The notes under the pieces are model-generated. The model had not been told where the DNA came from. It worked only from the letters and a program-made list of their open reading frames with translations, and searched no databases. DNA of 64,000 bases from Candidatus Heimdallarchaeum endolithica (lineage in GTDB: Archaea > Asgardarchaeota > Heimdallarchaeia > Heimdallarchaeales > Heimdallarchaeaceae), in assembly GCA_021513715.1 (NCBI GenBank), contig CP084167.1, forward strand, positions 1,566,571 to 1,630,570, written 5' to 3'. Positions 33,834-42,291 of this stretch are shown in pieces. Within the stretch, counting starts at the first letter, position 1; the number at the start of each line of letters is the position of its first letter. A program made the translations under genes and the position numbers.

Positions 33834-34184
33834 ATGAAGTCAATAATTAAAAAAACCAGTATATATATTAAAAAATTGTTTCAAACAATTGATGTCCCTC
33901 AAGGTAAAATAAGAAGTCTTAAGAAACCTATACTTAACAAATGGTACCATCACTTAATGAGAGTAATTATTATTTATTTGATAGCAGCTATTGTGATCTT
34001 TCCTGTTTACTATGGAATAAAAAATGTTGATAATTACCAATATGATAAAAATAGAACATCACCACCAAAATTGATATATTCTTTGAATTTAATGGATTAT
34101 GCAAATGTACCAAAATATGAATGATTTAGTGGAGATATTATTTTGCAATTTGACTGCGATAATGACTCTATTAATGAGATTATA
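33834..34184 (+). pseudogene. N-terminal fragment of a broken FG-GAP/TSP3 surface protein gene
   Basis: The ATG at 33834 opens a frame with a basic N-terminus and one membrane helix (about residues 42-63: MRVIIIYLIAAIVIFPVYYG). A TGA at 34122 stops it, but the same frame continues as FSGDIILQFDCDNDSINEII, an FG-GAP-type repeat opening, to about 34184. There the sequence flips to minus-strand coding. The intact gene would run on through 34185-34808 in reverse orientation and 35192-36045. The TGA is probably a decayed Trp codon. Confidence 0.7.
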
Positions 34185-34808
34185 ACTTCGATCATCATAA
34201 GATCCAAAAATTACTTCTAATTTGTTGTCATTATTTAAATCACCAACAACTGGAGGATAAACAGTCCAAAACGTTGCATTAAACTCCCAGAGGATCGAGT
34301 TTGAAAGACTATTCAACGCGTAAATGGTGTTGAAATTTGAAACGGCAATTATTTCCTTTATACCATCGTTATTCACATCAGCTATAGCTGGAGGATTGCT
34401 AAAGATATGACCATAAATTGTATTTTCTATAATCTCGTTTGAAGACCATAAAAAATCGCCATTAGACGCGTTATAAATTCTAATATGGCCATAATCTGTA
34501 CTGGTCAAAACAATCTCATACTTTCCATCTCCTTCTATATCTGTCAGAATGTAATAATACCTGAAATGTGACACATAATATTTTTTCCACAGAATTGAAC
34601 CATTATTTACATTTAATGCACATAATCCTTCGTTTATCCCATTTTCACTATAGTTAATTATGAGTTCTGGAATACCATCGCTATTACTATCCAATATGGA
34701 TGGTGGATACACTTGTGTTTTTGTTTTGAAAGTCCAAAGAATAGAACCTTCTAGCGGATCTAATGCGAGCACAATTGTTTCTCTTTTTCTTCCATCTTTG
34801 CTAGTTGT
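34185..34808 (-). pseudogene. Inverted middle of the FG-GAP surface protein gene
   Basis: Read on the minus strand, this segment encodes FG-GAP/PQQ-type propeller repeats: VLALDPLEGSILWTFK, DSNSDGIPELIINY, LTDIEGDGKYEIVL, IADVNNDGIKEIIAVS, VGDLNNDNKLEVIFGS. It has no internal stop. Its two ends fit the plus-strand neighbours exactly when flipped: NEII joined to MTTSKDG on the left, and GSYDDRS joined to HAIDGNSG on the right. So the segment of about 620 bases has been inverted relative to the rest of the gene. The ATG at 34811 and the last ~25 residues read on the minus strand past 34185 are artefacts. Confidence 0.78.
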
Positions 34809-34812
34809 CATG

Positions 34813-35187
34813 AGTTGAAATTTTACGTAATTTCTTCAGGACTCTCCCCAACCAATCAACAAACTTAGCGAAAGTTGTGAAGACTGGATTAAGAGAACAT
34901 GAAAGACACAGTCTTAATTAAGTTCTCTAAGGGGTTCATCTCCTTATCCCGGGCACTCATAACTCCCAAAGGGAAGACCGGGTGTCGTAGGAGTGAAACC
35001 TACGTCTTTAAGCATATAGCTCAAGACACTAGATAAATTAGAATTAAATATATAAAGATAGCTGAAAAGTTGTGACACTCCCTAATATCGTGTATGTATT
35101 CTTTATTTTTGCAAATGTGTTTCAGGTTGTTATTGGTCTGATAACTCCACAAACTAAAAATTTAGTTTATTACGTAAAAAAGTATCT
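34813..35187. mobile_element. 375-bp non-coding element with the same termini as the TnpB element
   Basis: CATG flanks both sides (34809-34812, 35188-35191). The left end AGTTGAAATTTTACGTAA and the reverse complement of the right end AGATACTTTTTTACGTAA form an imperfect 18-base inverted repeat. The right end is nearly identical to that of the TnpB element (two differences in about 24 bases). No open frame of note is inside; instead there are several hairpins. It sits exactly where the inverted gene segment meets the C-terminal segment. It is best read as a non-autonomous relative of the TnpB element. Confidence 0.7.
34845..35015 (+). ncRNA. Structured RNA candidate inside the non-coding element
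   Basis: This stretch is less AT-rich than its surroundings and carries stacked hairpins: CAAACTT/AAGTTG type pairing near 34859-34877, AGAGAAC/GTTCTCT at 34892-34928 enclosing AAGAC/GTCTT, CCC/GGG at 34965-34973, and CGTAGG/CCTACG at 34986-35004. A CGTAGG stem near the RNA end recalls guide-RNA scaffolds of IS200/IS605-type elements. The strand is a guess and no homology search was possible. Confidence 0.4.
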
Positions 35188-35191
35188 CATG

Positions 35192-36045
35192 CAATAGATG
35201 GAAATTCAGGAAGCCGTTTATGGTGTTTTTATGCTGAAAATATATACTCCTCACCCACGATAGGAGACTTCGATGGGGATAAAAGATTAGATGTGGTGAT
35301 AAAAACAGAAGAAAAAATTCATGCAATAAAAGGAAATAATGGTAAATCATTATGGTCAATTCCACTAGATGCTTATTTAATCAGCGCATCAGTACCTATT
35401 TTTATAGTAGACGTGGACGAGAAGAAAGATATGGAAATAGTCACTTTAGAAGATAAAAAATCGACAAATGATACTTTTCTTAACATTTATGACTTTGAAT
35501 CTGAAAAATACATTCATTCATATTGGAATCCTTTTGGAGGGGATACAGGAAGAACAAACAGCTTGGTGGAAGTAGATAGAGATAATGATGGTTTATCCAA
35601 TAAATACGAAAAATATATTGGAACAAATTATAATGAAAAAGATACAGACAAAGATAAACTACCAGACTGGTACGAGCACATATGGACAAAAACTGACCCA
35701 ACAATAGAAGATACAGATAAAAATGGAATCACAGACAAAGAAGAAGACCTAGATGGAGACAAACTGACAAACTATGAAGAACTAAAAAAAGGAACAAACC
35801 CACTAAAAAAAGATACAGACAAAGATCTAATAAAAGACAATAGAGACCCAAATCCACTATACCCAGAAGGATGGATATATTATAGTGCCTCTCTTATAAT
35901 TTTCAGCTTCATTACAGTAAAGATTATTTTACGTAAAAAAAGAAAGAGAAAAGGAAATACTACTCCGTATTTTGTTTGCAAATATTGTGGTCATTCTTCA
36001 AAAGAGGAAGATATTAGATACTGCCCAAAATGTGGAAAAAAGTAA
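35192..36045 (+). pseudogene. C-terminal fragment of the FG-GAP/TSP3 surface protein gene
   Basis: The frame resumes after CATG with AIDGNSGSRLWCFYAE and GDFDGDKRLDVVI (FG-GAP). It continues into calcium-binding thrombospondin type 3-like repeats (DRDNDGLSNKYE, DTDKDKLPDWYE, DTDKNGITDKEEDLDGD), one membrane helix (YYSASLIIFSFITVKIIL) and a basic stretch. A C-terminal zinc ribbon CKYCGHSSKEEDIRYCPKCG follows. The intact product would be anchored at both ends with the propeller outside and the zinc ribbon inside. The apparent start at 35293 is an artefact of truncation. Confidence 0.78.
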
Positions 36046-36103
36046 CTAACAGTTTCTAAAAAAAAGCATGCCTAAACTTTTTTTCCTTGATTTTTTATCC
36101 TTA

Positions 36104-36172
36104 TAATACTTCCGAATTATCGGAAAATATATGTTTGTGGCAGATTTGATTTATTCGGTAATGAGAGTATTA
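36104..36172. repeat. Short inverted-repeat element, copy B
   Basis: TAATACT at 36104-36110 and AGTATTA at 36166-36172 bound 69 bases. Inside, CCGAATTA near the left pairs with TTATTCGG near the right. TACTTCCGAATTATC is identical to copy A at 23469-23483. It follows the broken surface-protein gene. Confidence 0.55.
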
Positions 36173-36444
36173 CTATTCTCTATCCTCCTCTTTTTATTCT
36201 GAGCATTTATGTGGTCCAACTCTTTTCTTGGTTCTTTTTGCCTTCTCTTTTTTCTCCCTTCCTTCTTTTTTTGTTCTTGTTTATACTTTCGTTAGGACTA
36301 AGAACCCGAAGCGTCCTTAATTTCTTTTTCTCTCTTCTTTTATTACTATTTTATTGGGAATACATTCTTTCTCAAGAAAAGAAAATAAAGACTTTGACAT
36401 CTTGAGATAAATTTATATCTCTAGTATGCTTCATTTTTTATACC
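36173..36444. other. Pyrimidine-rich intergenic stretch and promoter of the aldehyde oxidoreductase gene
   Basis: The plus strand is strongly pyrimidine-rich from about 36180 to 36370. A 64-codon GTG frame there is Leu/Phe low-complexity sequence and unlikely to be a gene. A TATA-like AAATTTATATCT at 36409-36420 precedes the TTG start at 36445 by about 26 bases, suggesting a leaderless oxidoreductase mRNA. Confidence 0.5.
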
Positions 36445-38346
36445 TTGAACAAAAGTAAATTCCCCTACAAAGGATATTGTGGAAAAATAATAGAAGTGGA
36501 TTTAACAGAAGAAAAAGTAGAAAAAAAAGATCTTGAGGTAGAAGTAGCTGAACAGTACATAGGAGGAAGAGGGCTAGCTATCCGCTATCTAATTAAAAAT
36601 CTCAAACCAAAAATTGACCCCCTGGGAGAAGAAAATATACTGGTAATAAGCACGGGGCCGCTAACAGGCACTCTAGCTCCTTCTTCAGCGAGATATACAA
36701 TAGCAACAAAATCTCCACTCACGGGAGTAATAGGCTACGCTAACTCGGGAGGACATTTTGCCCCAGAGTTAAAATACGCAGGCTATGACGCCATAATAAT
36801 AAAAGGAAAAGCGAAAAGTCCAAAATATTTGCTTATTCAAGATGAGAAAGTAAGTATAGAAGATGCATCCCACTTATGGGGAAAGGATACTTGGGAAACA
36901 GATAAAATACTGAAAAGTGAGTATGAATCTTCTAATTTACAGATTCTGTCTATTGGTCAAGCTGGAGAGAATAAGGTCTTATATGCTGCAATAATGAATA
37001 ATTTGTCTAGAGCTGCAGCTAGGACTGGTGTTGGAGCTGTTATGGGGTCAAAAAATCTCAAGGCCATTGCTGTTTCTGGTTCAGGATTTGTCGAGGTACA
37101 TAACCCTGAGGAATTTATTGAATTTACTAATAAAACATTAGAAAAGATATATGCTGACCCTGCATATCCAAGTTTATCAGATTATGGAACTAGTTTTTTA
37201 GTTGATTTGGCTTATTTAGGAGGAGGACTAGCAACAAATAACAACCAATTTGGGGTTTTTGATTTATATGATGGTATTTCAGCAGAAACATTTTATGAGA
37301 AATATAAAGTAAAATCTGATAGTTGTTTTGCATGCCCAATTCATTGTGGGAAGTATTCACGAGTGGAAGAAGGAAAATATGCGGGTATTGAAGGAGGAAG
37401 CCCTGAATATGAATCAATTGTTTGTTTAGGATCAAAATGCGGTATAGGAGATTTAGCTACTATAATCTATGCTAATGATCTATGTAATAGATATGGTTTA
37501 GATACGATATCTTTGGGGGACACAGTTGCTTTTGCTATGGAAGCATATGAAAAAGGAGTGCTTACAAAAAAAGATACAGATGGAATAGATTTAACATGGG
37601 GAAACCAAGATGCACTAATTGAGTTAATACATAAAATAGCTAAAAGAGAAGGATTTGGAGATCTATTAGCAGATGGAACAAAAATAGCTTCAGAAAAAAT
37701 CAATGAGGGGTCAGAAGAATATGCATTACATGTTAAAGGTATGGAACCGCCAGCATATGATGTAAGAACAGCGAAAGCTTTCGGTTTAGGTTGGGCTACA
37801 GCAAACAGAGGAGCAGACCATTTATCTGCACTACCTAATTTTGAATTATTAGGTTATCCAAAAGAAAAAGGTATTGAATGGTTTGGTTCAGAAAAAGCAG
37901 TTGATCCTTATGCATGGGAAAGCAAAGCAAGAATGACTGTTTGGCATGAAAATTTTGGCGCAGTTGTAGATTCAGCAGAGATGTGTAAATATACTTGTTT
38001 TTCAGCTTATGCAGTAAAACCAGACGATATGACCAAGTTTTTGTCCTATGCAACAGGAATGGAACTTACCGAAGAAAAAATAATGGAGATTGGAGAGAGA
38101 ATTTACAACTTGGAAAGATTATTCAATGAAAGAGAAGGAAAAGCTAAAAATTCTGATTATTTACCTAAACGATTTACAGAAGAACCTTTGCCCAGTGGCC
38201 CAGCTAAAGGACAAGTAGTAGAACTCGATAAAATGTTAAAAGAATACTATGAAATAAGAGAATGGGTTAAAGGTGCTCCAAAAAAGGAAAAACTGAAGGA
38301 ACTGGGAATAGAACAATTTGCAACAAAAAAGGAGGATGAAAAATGA
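36445..38346 (+). CDS. aor: Aldehyde ferredoxin oxidoreductase (tungstopterin type)
   Basis: The 633-residue protein is full length for the AOR family. N-terminal domain 1 has YIGGRGLAIRYL and STGPLTGTLAPSSARY; the Fe4S4 ligands are CFACPIHC near 294-301 plus a distant cysteine in CKYTCFSAYAV. AYDVRTAKAFGLGWATANRGADH is the pterin-binding region. It oxidises aldehydes to acids with ferredoxin as acceptor. The start is TTG with a TATA element at leaderless distance. The stop overlaps the ferredoxin gene as ATGA, and a MoaD-like gene converges on the pair. Confidence 0.94.
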   Translation: MNKSKFPYKGYCGKIIEVDLTEEKVEKKDLEVEVAEQYIGGRGLAIRYLIKNLKPKIDPLGEENILVISTGPLTGTLAPSSARYTIATKSPLTGVIGYANSGGHFAPELKYAGYDAIIIKGKAKSPKYLLIQDEKVSIEDASHLWGKDTWETDKILKSEYESSNLQILSIGQAGENKVLYAAIMNNLSRAAARTGVGAVMGSKNLKAIAVSGSGFVEVHNPEEFIEFTNKTLEKIYADPAYPSLSDYGTSFLVDLAYLGGGLATNNNQFGVFDLYDGISAETFYEKYKVKSDSCFACPIHCGKYSRVEEGKYAGIEGGSPEYESIVCLGSKCGIGDLATIIYANDLCNRYGLDTISLGDTVAFAMEAYEKGVLTKKDTDGIDLTWGNQDALIELIHKIAKREGFGDLLADGTKIASEKINEGSEEYALHVKGMEPPAYDVRTAKAFGLGWATANRGADHLSALPNFELLGYPKEKGIEWFGSEKAVDPYAWESKARMTVWHENFGAVVDSAEMCKYTCFSAYAVKPDDMTKFLSYATGMELTEEKIMEIGERIYNLERLFNEREGKAKNSDYLPKRFTEEPLPSGPAKGQVVELDKMLKEYYEIREWVKGAPKKEKLKELGIEQFATKKEDEK

Positions 38347-38771
38347 TAAAGAGGATCTTTGCTGATACAAAAAGATGCAATGGATGTAGAATATGCGAAC
38401 TAAGATGTTCGTTTGAACATGATAGGGTATTTGGTACAAAATTGTCCAGAATAAGAATAATAATGAACGAAGAAAAAGGAGAATACAGACCTAATACATG
38501 TAGATTATGCTATAAGTGTATTAAAGCATGCCCTGAAAATGCAATATCAAAAAACGAAAAAACGGGAGCAATAAAAATAGATCATGAGCTATGTACAGGT
38601 TGTGGAAAATGTGTAGAAGCATGTCCATTTAATGTAATGTTCCTTCACCCAATAAAAGAAAAGGCAATAACATGTGACCTATGTGAAGGAGATCCTCAAT
38701 GCGTGAAATACTGTCCAGAGAAGGTATTGTTTTACACAACATCACAAGAGTTCAAAAAATTAACAAGCTAA
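38343..38771 (+). CDS. Polyferredoxin subunit partnered with the aldehyde oxidoreductase
   Basis: The 142-residue protein carries many cysteines in ferredoxin patterns: CNGCRICELRC, CRLCYKCIKACP, CTGCGKCVEACP and CDLCEGDPQCVKYCP, enough for up to four Fe4S4 clusters. It resembles the small electron-transfer subunits that accompany AOR-family enzymes. The ATG overlaps the oxidoreductase stop, so the two are co-translated. It would carry electrons from the tungsten enzyme to the ferredoxin pool. Confidence 0.92.
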   Translation: MIKRIFADTKRCNGCRICELRCSFEHDRVFGTKLSRIRIIMNEEKGEYRPNTCRLCYKCIKACPENAISKNEKTGAIKIDHELCTGCGKCVEACPFNVMFLHPIKEKAITCDLCEGDPQCVKYCPEKVLFYTTSQEFKKLTS

Positions 38772-38804
38772 ATGTAAACATAACTCAGATAAAAACTAAA
38801 TTAA

Positions 38805-39095
38805 TCAACCTCCAGCAATAGCAGGAACAATAGCAATTAAATCTCCACCTTTTAATTTTGTAGAAAGACCACTTAACAAATTAATATTGCGACCATTTAC
38901 AACAATACGCCATTGAGGTTTTATAACACCTTCATCAAGCATTAGCTCATCGAACAAACTTCTCCCAAAAAGAGTAAATAGTTTTTGTAGGAGATCTTCT
39001 ATAGAATCAGAATTAAGATCAATCTTTTTTTTTCCAACAAGTTGTTTAATTTTAGAATAAAATAAAACGGTAACAGAAGGAAGAGAAGAGCTCAT
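38805..39095 (-). CDS. MoaD/ThiS-like sulfur carrier protein
   Basis: The 96-residue beta-grasp protein has VTVLFYSKIKQLVGKK at the start, RIVVNGRNINLLSGLSTKLKGGDLIAIVP near the end, and terminates in AGG. The terminal Gly-Gly is thiocarboxylated to donate sulfur. Next to a tungstopterin enzyme, a role as the small subunit of molybdopterin synthase is likely. It converges on the ferredoxin gene, 33 bases away. Confidence 0.88.
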   Translation of the reverse strand: MSSSLPSVTVLFYSKIKQLVGKKKIDLNSDSIEDLLQKLFTLFGRSLFDELMLDEGVIKPQWRIVVNGRNINLLSGLSTKLKGGDLIAIVPAIAGG

Positions 39096-39218
39096 TATGT
39101 AAATCTTAACCTAGAACAATATTAATTTAACGAAACGATTCAAATGAAATATTACACAGATTGTAAAAAATCACAAAATCGATGATAAACGTTGGAAAAA
39201 TCAAGAGAATTATTAAAA

Positions 39219-39794
39219 TTAAAAAAGAAAAGAATCAACCCAAGTAACAAAGGGTAAAAAGAAATTGTATAAACCATTTCTAATAATAAAGAAAAAGCTG
39301 CCAATTAACCCACCTATAATAGTTCCACCAATAATATCAATAAAATAATGAACACCAGTGGCTATACGACCATAACCAACAAAAAGCAACCAAATGAGGA
39401 AAATCCAACCTATAGCAGGAAAGAAAAGAACCATAATAATAGAAAGACAGCTCATTCTTCCAGCATGACCGCTAGGAAAACTGAAAAAATCGTGTTTACC
39501 AACAAGATCGGGAGGAATTTCGTCAATAGGACGTTTACGACGAACTGTAAATTTAATGAACATAACGAAAAGAAAAGTAGCACCCATTGCTGACCACTGG
39601 ATTAGAAGCTCAACCCTATTAATTGGTTTGTCAAAAATAAAGCAGATGATACTAAAAAGAAACCAAGGAAAGGTATTTCCAGATTGAGCTGAAAGTTTAG
39701 CAAAGCGTTTTTTATTTTCAGACTTTTCAGAAATTTTCTTACTAAATGCTTTATCCCAATTACTTATACGAGCTTTAATAGAACTAAATTTCAT
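39219..39794 (-). CDS. PAP2 family membrane phosphatase
   Basis: The 191-residue protein has about five membrane helices and all three PAP2 motifs: KFTVRRKRP (KxxxxxxRP), FPSGHAGR (PSGH), and RIATGVHYFIDIIGG (SRxxxxxHxxxD-type, with Arg and His kept). It dephosphorylates a lipid phosphate or polyprenyl pyrophosphate at the membrane. Basic cytoplasmic N-terminus. Substrate is unknown. Confidence 0.9.
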   Translation of the reverse strand: MKFSSIKARISNWDKAFSKKISEKSENKKRFAKLSAQSGNTFPWFLFSIICFIFDKPINRVELLIQWSAMGATFLFVMFIKFTVRRKRPIDEIPPDLVGKHDFFSFPSGHAGRMSCLSIIMVLFFPAIGWIFLIWLLFVGYGRIATGVHYFIDIIGGTIIGGLIGSFFFIIRNGLYNFFLPFVTWVDSFLF

Positions 39795-39842
39795 CTTTAC
39801 GGTTCTAAAAAAATAAAAGTTGCTTTTTAACTTTATGTCTGT

Positions 39843-39962
39843 ACTAAATACTTAAGATAAAAAGAAAAATAAAAGAGAAGAAAAGAAAAGAAAGGAAGAA
39901 AAAAGAAAGAGAAAGGGAAGAACAAGAAGAGAATAAAAGTAAAAGGAAGAGAAAAAGAGAAG
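39843..39962. repeat. Polypurine tract
   Basis: About 120 bases of plus strand are nearly all A and G. Similar purine- or pyrimidine-only tracts occur at about 2171-2283, 32246-32330 (pyrimidine) and 36180-36330 (pyrimidine), always intergenic or next to mobile sequence. Confidence 0.55.
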
Positions 39963-39963
39963 T

Positions 39964-39979
39964 GTACAGAATACTGTAC
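39964..39979. promoter_or_regulatory. Perfect dyad GTACAG-N4-CTGTAC
   Basis: This palindrome with 6-base arms directly follows the polypurine tract and could be an operator or a small hairpin. The frame that starts here (39962-40270) overlaps the tRNA and is not accepted as a gene, though its first 35 codons look protein-like and may be a gene remnant. Confidence 0.3.
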
Positions 39980-40211
39980 GATGACTTAAGAGCGCAACAG
40001 AAAATAGATAAAATACCAATAGTAAGTAAATTAGATATGGTGAAATTAATGACGCACCATTACATGGTTAAAGTATGTGTCATTTTCTTCCTCATTTTTA
40101 TAATGGGTTCTAAATGCCTGGAACTTGTGTTTCTGAGACATATTACAACACCGTGCAAAAACAACAAGGATAGTCTCTCAAGATCATTAGTTTTTTGCAA
40201 AAGGATACAAA

Positions 40212-40332
40212 TGGTCGGGACTCCGCGACTTGAACGCGGGGCCTGGCGGTTTCCATGGCTGACGACTTGATCATTGTTCACAAGCGCGATTTCTCTACAG
40301 CCGCCCGCTCTAGCCAACTGAGCTAAGTCCCG
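40212..40332 (-). tRNA. tRNA-Tyr (GTA) with a 44-base intron
   Basis: On the minus strand the acceptor CGGGACT pairs with AGTCCCG, giving the C1:G72 pair characteristic of archaeal and eukaryotic tRNA-Tyr. The anticodon stem is GGCGG/CCGCC and the anticodon GTA. The intron occupies 40251-40294 between positions 37 and 38, the standard archaeal site cut by the tRNA splicing endonuclease. The T arm is CCGCG-TTCAAGT-CGCGG. Discriminator A and an encoded CCA (40212-40214) complete the gene. Confidence 0.93.
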
Positions 40333-40679
40333 AACAATTTGTGGTTTTAACCTTCAACCATAGATTATTAGTTTTTTCATTTTATAACACTAACAATCTA
40401 TTCGGTTTTTCACTTTCTACTTTTTTTCTTTTCCTTTTCTTCTTAAATTTTTCTTTTTATGCCCCTCTTTTTTTGGTGAATATAAACAAAAAACATTTTT
40501 TTATAAAAAGCCCTTATTTCTTCTTTTTTTGCAAAAAACAGTTACATTTTTTAATATTCATTTTTTCTAATTTTCTAATATTTTTCTTTTTTACCTTCAA
40601 AACTATATTTTTAAATTCTTTTAAAGAAAAAGTTTTAAGTATCCTTTCCAGTCAAGCTTGAAGGTGTAGACGATTAAAG
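40333..40679. other. T-rich intergenic region upstream of the histidine kinase
   Basis: No supported gene is present. A 106-codon frame here is Phe/Leu low-complexity, the product of T-rich DNA. The kinase promoter should lie near its 3' end, where TTTTTAAATTC (about 40608-40618) is TATA-like but too far for a leaderless start. Confidence 0.5.
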
Positions 40680-42254
40680 ATGACCCCTGATTCTACTAAT
40701 AACACATTTAGTGTTCCTATAAACAATAAAAAAATAGAAAATGTTCCTTCTACAATTATTGAATTTATTGAATCTAATCGTTCTTTATTTGATTCTTTTC
40801 AATTTCCTGTTATGATTACTGATGCTGACCGACGTATATTGTATATCAACCCTATTTTTAAAGAAGTTACAGGTTATAGTGACACTGATCTTTTAAACAA
40901 TTTTTGGAACGATCTTGCTCCTCCTGAGTCTTTAGGTAAACTGCTTAAATACCATCATATTCGGAAGAAATTTCCGGATAAAGCTCCTAGTTCTTATGAA
41001 ACTAGCTTTTCTTTAAAAAATGGACAGGAGAAAGAGTTTCTCCTTACAGTCACTCCATTATTTAATAATTATCTTTTTTTTCTTACTTTTACTGATGTTA
41101 CTTCAAAGAAATTGGCTAAAATTGAACTTTCTCGCTCTTATGAACAATATTATACACTTGTCAACACTTCTCCCGATGGTATTTTACAATTAGATAAAGA
41201 CTTAAACATTATAATGGCAAATAATGTTGCTAAATGCTTTATTAGACTTTTCTATGAAGAAGCTGAAATTATTGGCAAAAGTGTTTTCTGCTTAATACCT
41301 GAAGATCAACATGCAATAATTGACAATGCTGTAAAACATGCTATTAAAGAGGGGTATTATCGTAATTTGGAAATATCTTTACCAAATAAAAAAACTGGAA
41401 CAACTTCTTATTTTGAGATTAACACTTCTGTAGTTTATGATCATGAAGAACCACTTTTTTTCATTGCTATAGTGCGTAATATTAGTGATCGAAAACAAAT
41501 GGAAAAACAACTTCATGGATATACTACTAAACTTGAACACTTAGTTAAGGAAAAAGCTAACAAATTAATGGAGCAAGAGCGTGTTGCGATGCTTGGACGT
41601 CTCGCTTCATCGATTAGTCACAACATTAACAATCCTTTGCAATATGTTATTGGAAACGCAGAGCTCATTTTAAAACTATTAAACGAGCCTGACTTAGAAC
41701 GTTCCTTGCTTCAAAATTTAGCTCAAACACTCATTTCTGGCTGTTACCGTATAGTAGAAGTTTCTGATAAACTTCGTCGAGCTTCACGAAAAAGTGATGT
41801 GAGCATTTTTGATATAGCTATACCCATTGAAGTTGCTATTTCTGTAACTAAAGGTAAATGGATGAAAAAGTGCTCTCAGATCAAAGTTCGCTATTTAACT
41901 GATAAAGCCATCAAAATTAAAGGTGTTGAATCTGACATTGCACATGTTTTCATGAATCTCATTATCAATGCAGTTCAAGCAATTAAAGAGAAAGGAGAGA
42001 TAGAGATACGTATTTCAAAACTTTCTTCTCGTAAAGTTTTCATTGAAGTTCAAGATAACGGTAGTGGCATTCCCCCTGATATTGCTGATAAAATAGGTAA
42101 AGAAACTGTTACAACAAAAAGTCCAGAAGTTGGTACGGGATTAGGTTTATTATGGGTTTATGACACGATACATCAGCATTATGGAACAATTGATTTTGAA
42201 ACCAAACTGGAAAAAGGAACTACTTTTAGAATTGCTCTTCCTATTGCAAATTAG
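40680..42254 (+). CDS. Cytoplasmic PAS-PAS sensor histidine kinase
   Basis: The 524-residue protein has two PAS domains (about 38-150 with VMITDADRRILYINPIFKEVTGY, and 155-280 with SPDGILQLDKDLNIIMANN), a short coiled coil and a HisKA-type dimerisation domain with His314 in SSISHNINNPLQYV. The HATPase has N-box HVFMNLIINAVQAI, G1 VQDNGSGIPPD and G2 TGLGLLWV. No membrane helix or signal peptide is visible, so it senses a cytoplasmic cue. No response regulator lies in the window, so it is an orphan kinase here. Confidence 0.92.
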   Translation: MTPDSTNNTFSVPINNKKIENVPSTIIEFIESNRSLFDSFQFPVMITDADRRILYINPIFKEVTGYSDTDLLNNFWNDLAPPESLGKLLKYHHIRKKFPDKAPSSYETSFSLKNGQEKEFLLTVTPLFNNYLFFLTFTDVTSKKLAKIELSRSYEQYYTLVNTSPDGILQLDKDLNIIMANNVAKCFIRLFYEEAEIIGKSVFCLIPEDQHAIIDNAVKHAIKEGYYRNLEISLPNKKTGTTSYFEINTSVVYDHEEPLFFIAIVRNISDRKQMEKQLHGYTTKLEHLVKEKANKLMEQERVAMLGRLASSISHNINNPLQYVIGNAELILKLLNEPDLERSLLQNLAQTLISGCYRIVEVSDKLRRASRKSDVSIFDIAIPIEVAISVTKGKWMKKCSQIKVRYLTDKAIKIKGVESDIAHVFMNLIINAVQAIKEKGEIEIRISKLSSRKVFIEVQDNGSGIPPDIADKIGKETVTTKSPEVGTGLGLLWVYDTIHQHYGTIDFETKLEKGTTFRIALPIAN

Positions 42255-42291
42255 AAAAATGACTTCAATGAAATTTTACTTTATAATTTAT

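Noticed and set aside
34813..35187. Group I or group II self-splicing intron
   Set aside because: No recognisable domain V or catalytic core; and the flanking gene parts are in opposite orientations, so splicing could not restore the gene.
36211..36405. 64-codon frame rich in Leu and Phe
   Set aside because: It is low-complexity translation of a pyrimidine-rich tract with no conserved feature or ribosome site.
39962..40270. 102-codon GTG frame
   Set aside because: It runs through the tRNA-Tyr gene on the opposite strand. The first 35 codons look protein-like, so a gene remnant is possible, but nothing identifies it.
40341..40661. 106-codon Phe-rich frame
   Set aside because: Product of T-rich DNA between a tRNA and a kinase gene; composition unlike the real proteins.
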